Source: Tethybacter castelli (GTDB lineage: Bacteria; Pseudomonadota; Gammaproteobacteria; Tethybacterales; Tethybacteraceae). From it: a stretch of DNA of 64,000 bases. Of the stretch, positions 8,337 to 16,763 are shown piece by piece. The translations under genes were made by a program, and so were the position numbers. How positions within the stretch are numbered: the first letter of the stretch is position 1; every line of letters starts with the position of its first letter. Below the pieces are notes generated by a model. It saw nothing but the letters and a program-made list of their open reading frames with translations. It was not told where the DNA came from and made no database searches. The stretch is from positions 1 to 64,000 of the forward strand of contig JAZHEJ010000040.1 in the NCBI GenBank assembly GCA_036679665.1, in the 5' to 3' direction.

Positions 8337-9972
8337 GGTTATTCAACAAAATGAGGAGTGGTGGCGTGGCGGTGTCATCTACCAAATCTACCCTCGTTCT
8401 TTTCAAGACAGCAACAATGATGGTTGCGGCGATTTGACAGGCATTACCCAACGACTGGATTATGTCGCTCAGCTTGGCATTGATGCGATCTGGATTTCAC
8501 CGTTTTTTCCTTCTCCGATGGATGATTTTGGCTACGATATCACCGACTACAAAAATGTGGATGGCTTGTTCGGTACGCTGGAGGATTTCGACGCATTAAT
8601 AGCCAAAGCACACAAACTTAACATCAAAGTCATTATTGATTTGGTTATTTCTCACACTTCAAAATCACATCCTTGGTTTGTTGAAAGTAGTAGTAGCGAT
8701 GATAACCCCAAGCGGAACTGGTACGTATGGGCGGATGCGAAGCCAGACGGTAGTGCTCCGAACAATTGGCTATCAGTATTCGGTGGCAATGCTTGGCAAT
8801 GGCACTCGAGCCGTTGTCAGTATTATTTACACAATTTTTTAACCTCTCAGCCAGATTTGAATTTTCATGAACCAGAAGTGCAGACCGCACTTCTTGACGT
8901 AGTACGTTTTTGGTTAGATCAAGGGGTTGACGGATTTCGCCTGGACACGGTAAATTTTTATTTTCATGATCAACAATTACGTGACAATCCGGTACAAAAG
9001 CGGGAAATTCATGACTCCGAAATTGTACCTTCGGTTAATCCGTACAGTTTTCAAAAACATATTTACGATCGTAATCGCCCTGAAGTTATTTCTTTTTTGG
9101 AAAAATTTCGCAGCTTGGTTAACGAGTATCCTGCGCGTGCAATTCTTGGCGAAATTGGCGATGCAATAAACGGGCTAGAGTTGGTTGGATCCTATACCAA
9201 ACAAGATGCACGCATACATATGTGTTATTCGTTTGAACTGCTGTCCCCCGCACCGTTGCTACCGGCAAAAGTCAATAGGCTGATTCGACGTGTCGACGAA
9301 TTAGTACAAGATGGCTGGATATGTTGGGCATTATCAAACCATGATGTATCAAGGCATATTACCCGATTCGCACTTAACCAAAAAGAATCTATTCCACAGG
9401 GTAAAATGTTGATTGCAATGTTGCTAGCACTACGCGGCACTATCTGCATTTATCAAGGTGAAGAATTAGGCCTTTCTGAAGCTGATGTTGCATTTGAAGA
9501 TTTGCAAGACCCCTATGGAATCGAATTTTGGCCAAAATTTAAAGGACGGGACGGATGTCGCACTCCGATGCCTTGGCAAAGCGATGTTGAAAACTGTGGT
9601 TTTTCAAGTTCAAAACCATGGTTGCCGCTAGATAACCGTCACAATGAACTGGCAGTCAACATCCAACAGTCACAGTCTGACAGTATGCTTGCGCATTATC
9701 GAAAATTACTTGGTTTACGTAGTAGCGAAGAGGTATTACGTACCGGCGATATAGAACTGGTTAGAACCGATAATGATGCGACCTTATGTTTTAGACGTAC
9801 AAGCAAGCAACGGCGTATTCAGTGCTATTTCAATTTCAGTGATCAAGATATTACCATTGCCAAGACTGAGCAGGATCTTGCATTGATATGCGAAAGCGAT
9901 CCGCCAGTGTCCTTGACTAAGGAACAGATCAGCTTACCGCCCTACGGTTTTTGTTGGGCAGCCATTAAATAA
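8329..9972 (+). CDS. aglA: Alpha-glucosidase, GH13 family
   Basis: A cytoplasmic GH13 enzyme of about 547 residues that hydrolyses imported alpha-glucosides. The barrel begins at W-W-R-G-G-V-I-Y-Q-I-Y-P-R. Counted from the GTG at 8329, the catalytic nucleophile is D206 in G-F-R-L-D, the acid/base is E275 in L-G-E-I, and the transition-state aspartate is D339 in N-H-D. There is no signal peptide. The frame is open further upstream (TTG at 8296, GTG at 8302). GTG 8329 is preferred because it gives an 8-base overlap with the aglG stop, as seen elsewhere in the window. It sits between the permease and ATPase genes of the operon. Confidence 0.92.
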   Translation: MAEVIQQNEEWWRGGVIYQIYPRSFQDSNNDGCGDLTGITQRLDYVAQLGIDAIWISPFFPSPMDDFGYDITDYKNVDGLFGTLEDFDALIAKAHKLNIKVIIDLVISHTSKSHPWFVESSSSDDNPKRNWYVWADAKPDGSAPNNWLSVFGGNAWQWHSSRCQYYLHNFLTSQPDLNFHEPEVQTALLDVVRFWLDQGVDGFRLDTVNFYFHDQQLRDNPVQKREIHDSEIVPSVNPYSFQKHIYDRNRPEVISFLEKFRSLVNEYPARAILGEIGDAINGLELVGSYTKQDARIHMCYSFELLSPAPLLPAKVNRLIRRVDELVQDGWICWALSNHDVSRHITRFALNQKESIPQGKMLIAMLLALRGTICIYQGEELGLSEADVAFEDLQDPYGIEFWPKFKGRDGCRTPMPWQSDVENCGFSSSKPWLPLDNRHNELAVNIQQSQSDSMLAHYRKLLGLRSSEEVLRTGDIELVRTDNDATLCFRRTSKQRRIQCYFNFSDQDITIAKTEQDLALICESDPPVSLTKEQISLPPYGFCWAAIK

Positions 9973-9973
9973 C

Positions 9974-11065
9974 ATGTCGGTAGTACTAGAACAACTTAGC
10001 AAATCTTACGGCAAAGTATCTGTGATACGTAGCATAGACCTTGATATTAATCAAGGTGAATTTATAGTTTTTGTCGGCCCCTCAGGGTGCGGTAAATCAA
10101 CGCTACTGCGCATGATTGCCGGATTAGAAAATATCACCGGTGGCAAGCTGATGATATCCGACGAGGTCGTAAACGATAAACCTCCCTCCCAACGTGGCAT
10201 CGCGATGGTATTTCAGTCATACGCGCTTTACCCGCACTTGACGGTATTTGAAAATATGGCGTTCAGTCTACGCATAGCGAAAGTACCTAAAGACAAAATT
10301 ACTAAAATCATTAACGAAACCGCAGTGATATTGCAACTTGAGGATTATTTACACCGGTTACCAAAAGCATTGTCAGGTGGCCAGCGCCAACGGGTAGCTA
10401 TCGGACGCGCAATCGTACGCAATCCCAAGGTATTCTTGTTTGATGAGCCGCTGTCAAACCTTGACTCGGCATTGCGTTCCGCGACGCGGATTGAAATCGC
10501 CAACCTGAAAGACAGCCTTCCTGATACCACAATGATTTATGTCACCCATGATCAAGTCGAAGCGATGACGCTAGCTGATCGCATCGTGGTCTTATCTAGC
10601 GGTGATGTCGAACAAGTGGGCACCCCGCTTGAGCTATACGAAAACCCTGCTAATCTTTTCGTCGCTACTTTCATCGGTTCGCCGGCGATGAATATTATTG
10701 ATGCGACTATAAGTAGCGCTAACGGCAAGATCAACGTCACGCTATCGGATGATAATAAATTTCATATCGATAACAAAATTAAAATTGACCAAAGCGAAAT
10801 GCAGGTAAAAATCGGCATTCGTCCTGAAGACATGTATATTACCGGTGACAATGACCAGTCCATCACCGGTAAAGTTATGTTGGTGGAAACCCTAGGCGAA
10901 TACTCGCTGATTTACACCGAATTACCTGGTGTCTCCATAAATGAACACATGATTGTCAAAACCGCAGGTGTGGCAAAATTACACAAAGGCGATTCAATTA
11001 AGCTTGGCATACCGGTGGAAAAAATTCATATTTTCAACTCTGACGGCCGCGTAATTACGAGTTAG
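9974..11065 (+). CDS. aglK: Alpha-glucoside ABC transporter ATPase, MalK type
   Basis: 363 residues, the size of MalK/UgpC ATPases. Walker A is G-P-S-G-C-G-K-S-T near residue 36, the signature is L-S-G-G-Q-R-Q-R near 134, Walker B is F-L-F-D-E-P near 154, and the switch histidine lies in V-T-H-D. A C-terminal TOBE-type domain follows from about residue 235. It powers AglF/AglG. The ATG is one base after the aglA stop. A shared MalK-type ATPase could also serve other family 1 sugar importers. Confidence 0.93.
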   Translation: MSVVLEQLSKSYGKVSVIRSIDLDINQGEFIVFVGPSGCGKSTLLRMIAGLENITGGKLMISDEVVNDKPPSQRGIAMVFQSYALYPHLTVFENMAFSLRIAKVPKDKITKIINETAVILQLEDYLHRLPKALSGGQRQRVAIGRAIVRNPKVFLFDEPLSNLDSALRSATRIEIANLKDSLPDTTMIYVTHDQVEAMTLADRIVVLSSGDVEQVGTPLELYENPANLFVATFIGSPAMNIIDATISSANGKINVTLSDDNKFHIDNKIKIDQSEMQVKIGIRPEDMYITGDNDQSITGKVMLVETLGEYSLIYTELPGVSINEHMIVKTAGVAKLHKGDSIKLGIPVEKIHIFNSDGRVITS

Positions 11066-11074
11066 AGTCATGTA

Positions 11075-11099
11075 ATCAGTGCACACTTGATGTACTGAT
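11075..11099 (+). other. Inverted repeat between aglK and potD
   Basis: Arms of nine bases (11075-11083 and 11091-11099) pair with one mismatch around a seven-base loop, ten bases after the aglK stop. No T-run follows, so it is either a weak terminator or 3' stabiliser, or an operator for potD. A TAGAAT at 11107-11112 may be a -10 box for potD. Confidence 0.35.
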
Positions 11100-11160
11100 G
11101 CATTGCTAGAATTGTCCCTTTGTATTTTTTATATAAACTCGGGACTTATTGTATAAACAT

Positions 11161-12237
11161 ATGAAAAAAGAAAGCCTGCCATATGGCAAGCGTCTGCGTA
11201 GAAGAGCTTTTTTACACGTTGCTTCATTAGCGGTTGTTCCCACCTTGTTTAGCTCAGTTGCACGAGGTTCAAGTGCAACATTACACTTGTACAATTGGGA
11301 TGATTATATAAGCGAAGCCACGCTTGCCAGTTTTCAGCAGCAAACCGATTACCAGATCAAATTAGACGTTTTTGCTGATGGAGAAGAACAGTTCGCAAAA
11401 CTTAAACTAGGCAATTCGGGTTATGACATAACCTTTCCCTCGCACGATAGCGTGACGCGCTTGTTCAAGTCGGATTTGCTTTTACCACTTGATCATCAAC
11501 TGATTCCCAACCTGGCCAACTTGGCTCCTGAACATCAAAATCCACATTACGACCTAGGAAATCGATATTCAGTTCCATATATGTGGGGTACTATGGGAAT
11601 CGCTTATCGTAAATCAGTGATTGATCCTCCAACATCTTGGCGCGACGTGCTTACCCTTGCCGGTATCGCCAAAAATGGTCGCGTATCATGGTTATCCGAA
11701 GCCACCTCGATGGTGTCTGTCGGACTGATGATGACTGGAGCATCCGCCAATGATTTCAGTAGCGCCAGTTTGCGAAAAGTGTTTGATGAACTGCAACCTG
11801 CAAAAAAGAAAGTTATCAAAATTGCTGAAGACAACGGACAAGATTTACTTGCCGCCGGGGAAGTCGATCTAGCTATCGAATGGAATGGCGATATCGCACA
11901 ACTTATTGCCGAAGACGACGATATCGGGTTTGTGATTCCGCAAGAAGGTAGCATCTATTATGTTGATTGCGTATGCATTCTTGCCGATACAAGACATGCG
12001 AAGGCGGCGCACGATTTTATCAACCATGTACTAAATCCGCAAGTAGGTAGCGAACTTGCCGAATATATCGGCTACGCCACGCCTAATGCCGCAGCTTATG
12101 CCCTGACCAGTTCCGCATACCGTAACAACCCGGTAACTTTTCCTGTCAACCCGGAAAAACTGGAAATAGTCGTCTACCCAGGCGAAGATGCCCTACGAAA
12201 TATTTTCAGATCATGGGAACAGCTCCTCGCGAGCTGA
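11161..12237 (+). CDS. potD: Spermidine/putrescine-binding periplasmic protein
   Basis: 358 residues from the ATG at 11161 (a TTG at 11149 is also in frame). The N terminus carries R-R-R-A-F-L, a twin-arginine-like signal, then a hydrophobic core. The mature part begins with L-Y-N-W-D-D-Y-I, the hallmark of PotD/PotF, where the tryptophan and aspartates help form the polyamine site. Later segments such as P-Y-M-W-G-T-M-G and E-W-N-G-D also match the family. It is the first gene of potD-B-C-A. PotD and PotF types cannot be told apart safely here, so spermidine or putrescine specificity stays open. Confidence 0.9.
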   Translation: MKKESLPYGKRLRRRAFLHVASLAVVPTLFSSVARGSSATLHLYNWDDYISEATLASFQQQTDYQIKLDVFADGEEQFAKLKLGNSGYDITFPSHDSVTRLFKSDLLLPLDHQLIPNLANLAPEHQNPHYDLGNRYSVPYMWGTMGIAYRKSVIDPPTSWRDVLTLAGIAKNGRVSWLSEATSMVSVGLMMTGASANDFSSASLRKVFDELQPAKKKVIKIAEDNGQDLLAAGEVDLAIEWNGDIAQLIAEDDDIGFVIPQEGSIYYVDCVCILADTRHAKAAHDFINHVLNPQVGSELAEYIGYATPNAAAYALTSSAYRNNPVTFPVNPEKLEIVVYPGEDALRNIFRSWEQLLAS

Positions 12238-12253
12238 CGACAGCTTTCTTGCG

Positions 12254-13138
12254 ATGCCTGATTGGTCGTCAAGATCTTTGCGTGTTAATTCACTGATTGC
12301 AGCGCCACACGTGGTGTGGCTTTCGATATTCGTTATCCTTCCGCTGTGCGCTATCTTGTTTATCAGTTTGTTGCTACCTAGCAGCGCTACCACCTATGAG
12401 CCACGCTTGACCGTAAGCAACTATGCGCAGGTGTTCCAAGAGCCTTATCCGGCGGTTTTTCTTTTTTCAATTTTGATTGCGGCAAGTACAACCATTATCT
12501 GCCTGCTTATTGCTTTTCCACTGGCGCTGGCTATAGCGTTTAGCTCGGAACGACGGCATTTTTTCTTACTCTTGGCTATTTGCATGCCGTTTTGGATCAG
12601 TACCCTGATTCGCATGTATTCTTTGCAAGAAATACTTGGTCGCCAAGGAGTCATCAATAAAGTTGTACTTGGCTTGAGCGAATTCGTCAGTAGTATGATA
12701 CCGATGTTGCCGGTACTTGATCCATTAGAACTTATTTACAATCGCATCGGCGTGCTGATTGGCCTAGTGTATGCATTTATACCTTTCGCGATTTTACCCA
12801 TGTACGCAAGCTTGGTTCGCCTTGACCGCAAGCTGATTGAAGCTAGCCGCGATCTAGGCGCCACTTTTTTCACGACGGCAAGGAAAATTATTTTGCCGCT
12901 TGCCTTACCTGGAATTTCTGCTGCGGCCACATTGATATTTATTCCCGCAATAGGCGCTTTTTATGTTGTCGATATGCTCGGCGGTCCCGAGGAGCTACTA
13001 ATCGGTAATCTGGTTCAACTACAATTTCACGAATTTAATAATTGGCCGTTTGGTGCTGCATTGTCGGTTTCCATGCTAATTTGTACTTTGTTGGTATGGT
13101 CGGTAACTGCTCGGTTACGTGCCAAAATCTATGGTTAG
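12254..13138 (+). CDS. potB: Polyamine ABC transporter permease PotB/PotH type
   Basis: About 294 residues with six predicted membrane helices. The EAA loop is E-A-S-R-D-L-G-A near residue 196, followed by F-F-T-T-A-R-K-I-I-L-P. It forms the channel with the next gene product. The frame is open from an ATG at 12188 inside potD, but the ATG at 12254, seventeen bases after potD, gives the family-typical N terminus and is preferred. Neither has a good ribosome site. The stop overlaps potC by eight bases. Confidence 0.9.
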   Translation: MPDWSSRSLRVNSLIAAPHVVWLSIFVILPLCAILFISLLLPSSATTYEPRLTVSNYAQVFQEPYPAVFLFSILIAASTTIICLLIAFPLALAIAFSSERRHFFLLLAICMPFWISTLIRMYSLQEILGRQGVINKVVLGLSEFVSSMIPMLPVLDPLELIYNRIGVLIGLVYAFIPFAILPMYASLVRLDRKLIEASRDLGATFFTTARKIILPLALPGISAAATLIFIPAIGAFYVVDMLGGPEELLIGNLVQLQFHEFNNWPFGAALSVSMLICTLLVWSVTARLRAKIYG

Positions 13139-13985
13139 CCCCGTGCCTCTAAAGCAAGCAGCGGCACCTCGTGCGCGAGCGAAGGGTGTTGCTTCCCAAT
13201 TACAAATCACCCCATATCTAAACTGGTGGTTATGGATCTGTCTAGCCGCGCTATACCTGCCGATCATTATTATGGTCGTGTTCTCTTTTAACGACTCCAA
13301 GCGCGGTGTAGTATGGCGTGGGTTCTCGTTGCGTCATTATGAAGCCGCTTGGAAAAATCACGATCTGCTTGACGCTTTTGGTAATTCATTAATAGTAGCA
13401 AGCGGTACCGCGCTTATTTCAACCGCGCTTGGTTTGTGCGCCGCACTAACCTTGGAGCGGATACGTATCCGCAGTATCAGCGTCTATCGTCCGGTACTGC
13501 TGATACCTCTAGTAATACCCGAAGTGTGTTTGGGCGTTGCGTTGCTGGTATTTTTTCACATGATCGGTTGGCATCGCAGCTGGCCATGGCCGCTAGCCCT
13601 GTGCCAGGTGTTAGCTGCACATGTAACCTTTTCTTTGCCCTTTTGTACCTTGCTTATTAGAGCGCGACTACGCCAGCTCAACAGTGAGCTCGAAGTAGCC
13701 GCGCGTGATTTGGGAGCTACGCAACTGCGAGCAATTTGGGATGTGACTGTCCCGTTACTAAAGCCGGCGCTACTAGCTAGCATACTTATGGCCTTCACCC
13801 TATCACTGGACGATTTTGTCGTATCTTTTTTCACCGCCACACCTGAAGCTCAACTTTTGCCGGTACGGGTGTTTTCTATGATTCGCTTTGGTGCAACTCC
13901 GCAAGTTAATGCTGTGTCGACAATTTTGTTACTGATTACCGTTGTCAGCATACTGTTTGCGGCGTTGGCGTACCAGCGTAAATGA
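13131..13985 (+). CDS. potC: Polyamine ABC transporter permease PotC/PotI type
   Basis: 284 residues with six membrane helices. The segment F-S-F-N-D-S after the first helix and the EAA loop V-A-A-R-D-L-G-A near residue 189 are typical of PotC/PotI. The ATG at 13131 is chosen over GTG 13119 because it gives an eight-base overlap with potB. The stop overlaps the ATG of potA by four bases, so the last three genes are coupled. Confidence 0.9.
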   Translation: MVSPVPLKQAAAPRARAKGVASQLQITPYLNWWLWICLAALYLPIIIMVVFSFNDSKRGVVWRGFSLRHYEAAWKNHDLLDAFGNSLIVASGTALISTALGLCAALTLERIRIRSISVYRPVLLIPLVIPEVCLGVALLVFFHMIGWHRSWPWPLALCQVLAAHVTFSLPFCTLLIRARLRQLNSELEVAARDLGATQLRAIWDVTVPLLKPALLASILMAFTLSLDDFVVSFFTATPEAQLLPVRVFSMIRFGATPQVNAVSTILLLITVVSILFAALAYQRK

Positions 13986-15061
13986 ACGTTGTTTCATCAC
14001 CGGCAATTGACGCGCGCGGTCTAAGCAAAAACTATGCGCAAGTATGTGCGGTAGCTGATGGTACTTTGCAGTGTAAAAGCGGCGAGCTAGTGACCATTCT
14101 CGGGGCATCAGGATGCGGTAAAAGCACGTTGCTGCGGCTGATTTGCGGACTTGAAAAACCTGACCATGGACAGGTGCTTATACAAAACCGAGATGTAACC
14201 GCTATGCCGCCTGAGCAACGTCCAGTTAACATAGTATTTCAATCTTACGCTTTGTTCCCGCACTTGTCCGTATACGACAACATTGCCTATGGCCTAAAGG
14301 TCACCAAACAAAATTCACAAACCATACGTCAACGTTGCGGCGAAATAATCGACCTTATGCAGTTAACCGAACTAAGCAAGCGCTTGCCGGAAAATCTTTC
14401 TGGCGGCCAGCAGCAACGCGTCGCCTTGGCACGTGCGCTGGTAATGCGGCCGGTGGCGTTGCTTCTTGACGAGCCGCTAGCAGCTCTTGATGCAAAACTG
14501 CGCGAACAAATGCGTGCCTATCTAGGTGAATTACAGGCTACTTTGGGGATTACTTTCTTGATGGTTACCCATGATCAAGAAGAAGCGCTTGTGCTTAGTC
14601 AACGCTTAGCTTTCATGCATGAAGGACGCATCCTCCAGTGCGACACTCCAGAAACCGTTTATCGCCTGCCGGCCAACTTGTTGATTGCAACTTTTTTAGG
14701 CAAGATGGCATTTGTGCCCGCTCAAATCGACAGTGACGGAAATATGTTTAGCGCTTTTTTTGACAAACCGATTTGCTTGCAACGTAACCTCCCTGCCGGA
14801 CGCATAACCATTGGCATCAGGCCTGAACATGTCAAACTGCACAAAACTAACAGCGCAGAAAAACTTGAAGTAGCGGTAAATGTAAAGCGGGTTGATTTTT
14901 TTGGTCAGTCCAAACTGGTTACCACCGTTGGCGTCGATCAAACTATATTATGTGCCTGGCTCAAAGCTGACCAGCCAATTCCCGAAGGAAAATTAATGGC
15001 CAGTTGGGAAGCTGCCTCCATGCTTATCTTTGATGATACCGGGCAACGAGTAAGTTGGTAA
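13982..15061 (+). CDS. potA: Polyamine ABC transporter ATPase
   Basis: 359 residues. Walker A is G-A-S-G-C-G-K-S-T near residue 41, the signature L-S-G-G-Q-Q-Q-R near 139, Walker B L-L-L-D-E-P near 160, and the switch histidine is in V-T-H-D-Q-E-E-A. A TOBE-type C-terminal domain follows. It powers the PotBC channel. Unusually it is last rather than first in the operon compared with E. coli potABCD, though potFGHI-like orders vary. It converges on nuoI with 26 bases between the two stops and no clear terminator. Confidence 0.9.
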   Translation: MNVVSSPAIDARGLSKNYAQVCAVADGTLQCKSGELVTILGASGCGKSTLLRLICGLEKPDHGQVLIQNRDVTAMPPEQRPVNIVFQSYALFPHLSVYDNIAYGLKVTKQNSQTIRQRCGEIIDLMQLTELSKRLPENLSGGQQQRVALARALVMRPVALLLDEPLAALDAKLREQMRAYLGELQATLGITFLMVTHDQEEALVLSQRLAFMHEGRILQCDTPETVYRLPANLLIATFLGKMAFVPAQIDSDGNMFSAFFDKPICLQRNLPAGRITIGIRPEHVKLHKTNSAEKLEVAVNVKRVDFFGQSKLVTTVGVDQTILCAWLKADQPIPEGKLMASWEAASMLIFDDTGQRVSW

Positions 15062-15087
15062 CCTACTTTGCGATAAGCTTTTAGACT

Positions 15088-15669
15088 CTAGCGGTATTCG
15101 GAGTCGGCGTTTCTTGCTTTGGCGATTTCAGCTTCGTGCTTGTCGCCGACTTCCAACAACATATCTTTGGTGTAGTAAAGATCGCCTCTTCGTTCACCGT
15201 GATATTCATAGATCTGCGTTTCGACGATTGCGTCAACCGGACACGCCTCTTCACACAAGCCGCAATAGATGCACTTGACCATGTCTATGTCATACCTGGT
15301 GGTTCGGCGCGAACCGTCATCGCGCACTTCAGATTCAATATGAATCGCCATTGCCGGACACACCGCCTCGCATAACTTGCAGGCTATGCATCGTTCTTCA
15401 CCATTGGGATAGCGGCGTAACGCATGAAGTCCGCGAAACCGCGAACTCACCGGAGCCTTTTCTTCAGGATAGCGGACCGTGATTTTTTTAGTCAACATTT
15501 TGCGCCAGGTCAACAACAATCCACGCAACAATTCCTTTAACAAAAACGACTTGCCAACAATAGCCAGACGCTGACCGAATGTCACTGGTGCCAACCCGGC
15601 TTCAGCAGCACTGTTTTGGTCGCTTACCGAAATTTTCGATTGAGCTGGTGACGCTTTGTGTGCTTGCAT
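15088..15669 (-). CDS. nuoI: NADH-quinone oxidoreductase subunit I
   Basis: The ferredoxin-like subunit that carries clusters N6a and N6b towards quinone. Two full 4Fe-4S motifs are visible: C-I-A-C-K-L-C-E-A-V-C-P and C-I-Y-C-G-L-C-E-E-A-C-P. Length is 193 residues from the ATG at 15669 (201 from a TTG at 15693), about 30 longer than usual. The excess is a hydrophilic N-terminal stretch before the normal start of homology. It is the last gene of the nuoF-G-H-I block. nuoJ does not follow; the next gene is potA on the other strand. Confidence 0.93.
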   Translation of the reverse strand: MQAHKASPAQSKISVSDQNSAAEAGLAPVTFGQRLAIVGKSFLLKELLRGLLLTWRKMLTKKITVRYPEEKAPVSSRFRGLHALRRYPNGEERCIACKLCEAVCPAMAIHIESEVRDDGSRRTTRYDIDMVKCIYCGLCEEACPVDAIVETQIYEYHGERRGDLYYTKDMLLEVGDKHEAEIAKARNADSEYR

Positions 15670-15695
15670 ATCAGTTTTGATGTTATTTTCCAAAA

Positions 15696-16763
15696 TCAGT
15701 TACCCCAAACCCATAGCGGCGTACGTTGCCAAAACCCAACTACGACTAACCAAACGATGGTTAGTGGTATAAACACTTTCCAGCCTAAACGCATGATTTG
15801 GTCATAGCGGTAGCGGGGAAAAGTTGCCCGAAACCACAAAAATAAAAATAACACAAACGCGGTTTTGAACACCAGCCAGACTAATCCTGGAATCCAGTTA
15901 AACGGCGCTATGTCGAACGGAGGTAACCATCCGCCCAAAAACATGGTGGCCGTCAATACCGAAATCAAAATCATATTCGCGTATTCCGCCAGGAAAAAAA
16001 TCGCAAACGCCATTCCTGAGTATTCGACGTGAAATCCTGCGACTAGCTCTGATTCTCCTTCAGCAACATCAAACGGAGCCCGGTTGGTTTCAGCGACACC
16101 GGAAATCAAATACACGACTAGCATCGGAAAAAGCGGTACAAAATACCAGGACAAGAAAGTAGCGCCTTGCTGTCCTTCTACGATCGCTGACAGATTTAGG
16201 CTGCCTGAAGCCATCAGCACGGTCACGAGTGCGAAACCCATCGCGATCTCGTACGACACCAATTGCGCCGCTGAGCGTAAGCAACCGAGTAGCGCGTATT
16301 TCGAATTGGACGCCCACCCGGCAATAATAATTCCATACACGCCCACCGAGGTCGCAGCCAGCACGAACATAAGCCCGGCATCAATATCGGCCAAAACCAG
16401 CTCGGCGGAAAATGGTATCACCGCCCACACCACCAATGCCGCGCTGATGGATATGGTTGGCGCGATTAAAAACAACATTTTGCTAGCTTCAACCGGCATA
16501 ATGATTTCTTTAAGCAGTAACTTTAGAACGTCGGCAAACGGCTGTAACAATCCATATTTGCCAACACGGTCAGGGCCTACGCGCAACTGCATCGACCCGA
16601 TTACTTTACGCTCAGCGTAGGTAAGATAGGCAACGCTAAGAATGAGCGGAATAACGATCGCCAATATTTTGATGATGGTAACCGTAAAGTATCCAACCCA
16701 ACCTGCATAAACTCCCATCCAAGGTTCAAGCAAGTCGGTTACCTCGTTATTGATAAATTCCAC
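15696..16763 (-). CDS. nuoH: NADH-quinone oxidoreductase subunit H
   Basis: 355 residues and about eight membrane helices. NuoH helps form the quinone chamber at the membrane interface of complex I. The conserved Y-A-E-R-K segment after the first helix and the acidic loop around D-V-A-E-G-E-S-E-L-V-A-G are present. The start is taken as GTG at 16763, which overlaps the nuoG stop by one base (TAGTG). An in-frame start upstream would add 21 non-homologous residues. It ends two bases before the extended frame of nuoI. Confidence 0.94.
   Translation of the reverse strand: MEFINNEVTDLLEPWMGVYAGWVGYFTVTIIKILAIVIPLILSVAYLTYAERKVIGSMQLRVGPDRVGKYGLLQPFADVLKLLLKEIIMPVEASKMLFLIAPTISISAALVVWAVIPFSAELVLADIDAGLMFVLAATSVGVYGIIIAGWASNSKYALLGCLRSAAQLVSYEIAMGFALVTVLMASGSLNLSAIVEGQQGATFLSWYFVPLFPMLVVYLISGVAETNRAPFDVAEGESELVAGFHVEYSGMAFAIFFLAEYANMILISVLTATMFLGGWLPPFDIAPFNWIPGLVWLVFKTAFVLFLFLWFRATFPRYRYDQIMRLGWKVFIPLTIVWLVVVGFWQRTPLWVWGN

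Noticed and set aside
15062..15087. Bidirectional terminator between potA and nuoI
   Set aside because: The 26-base spacer shows no inverted repeat or T/A-run strong enough to call.
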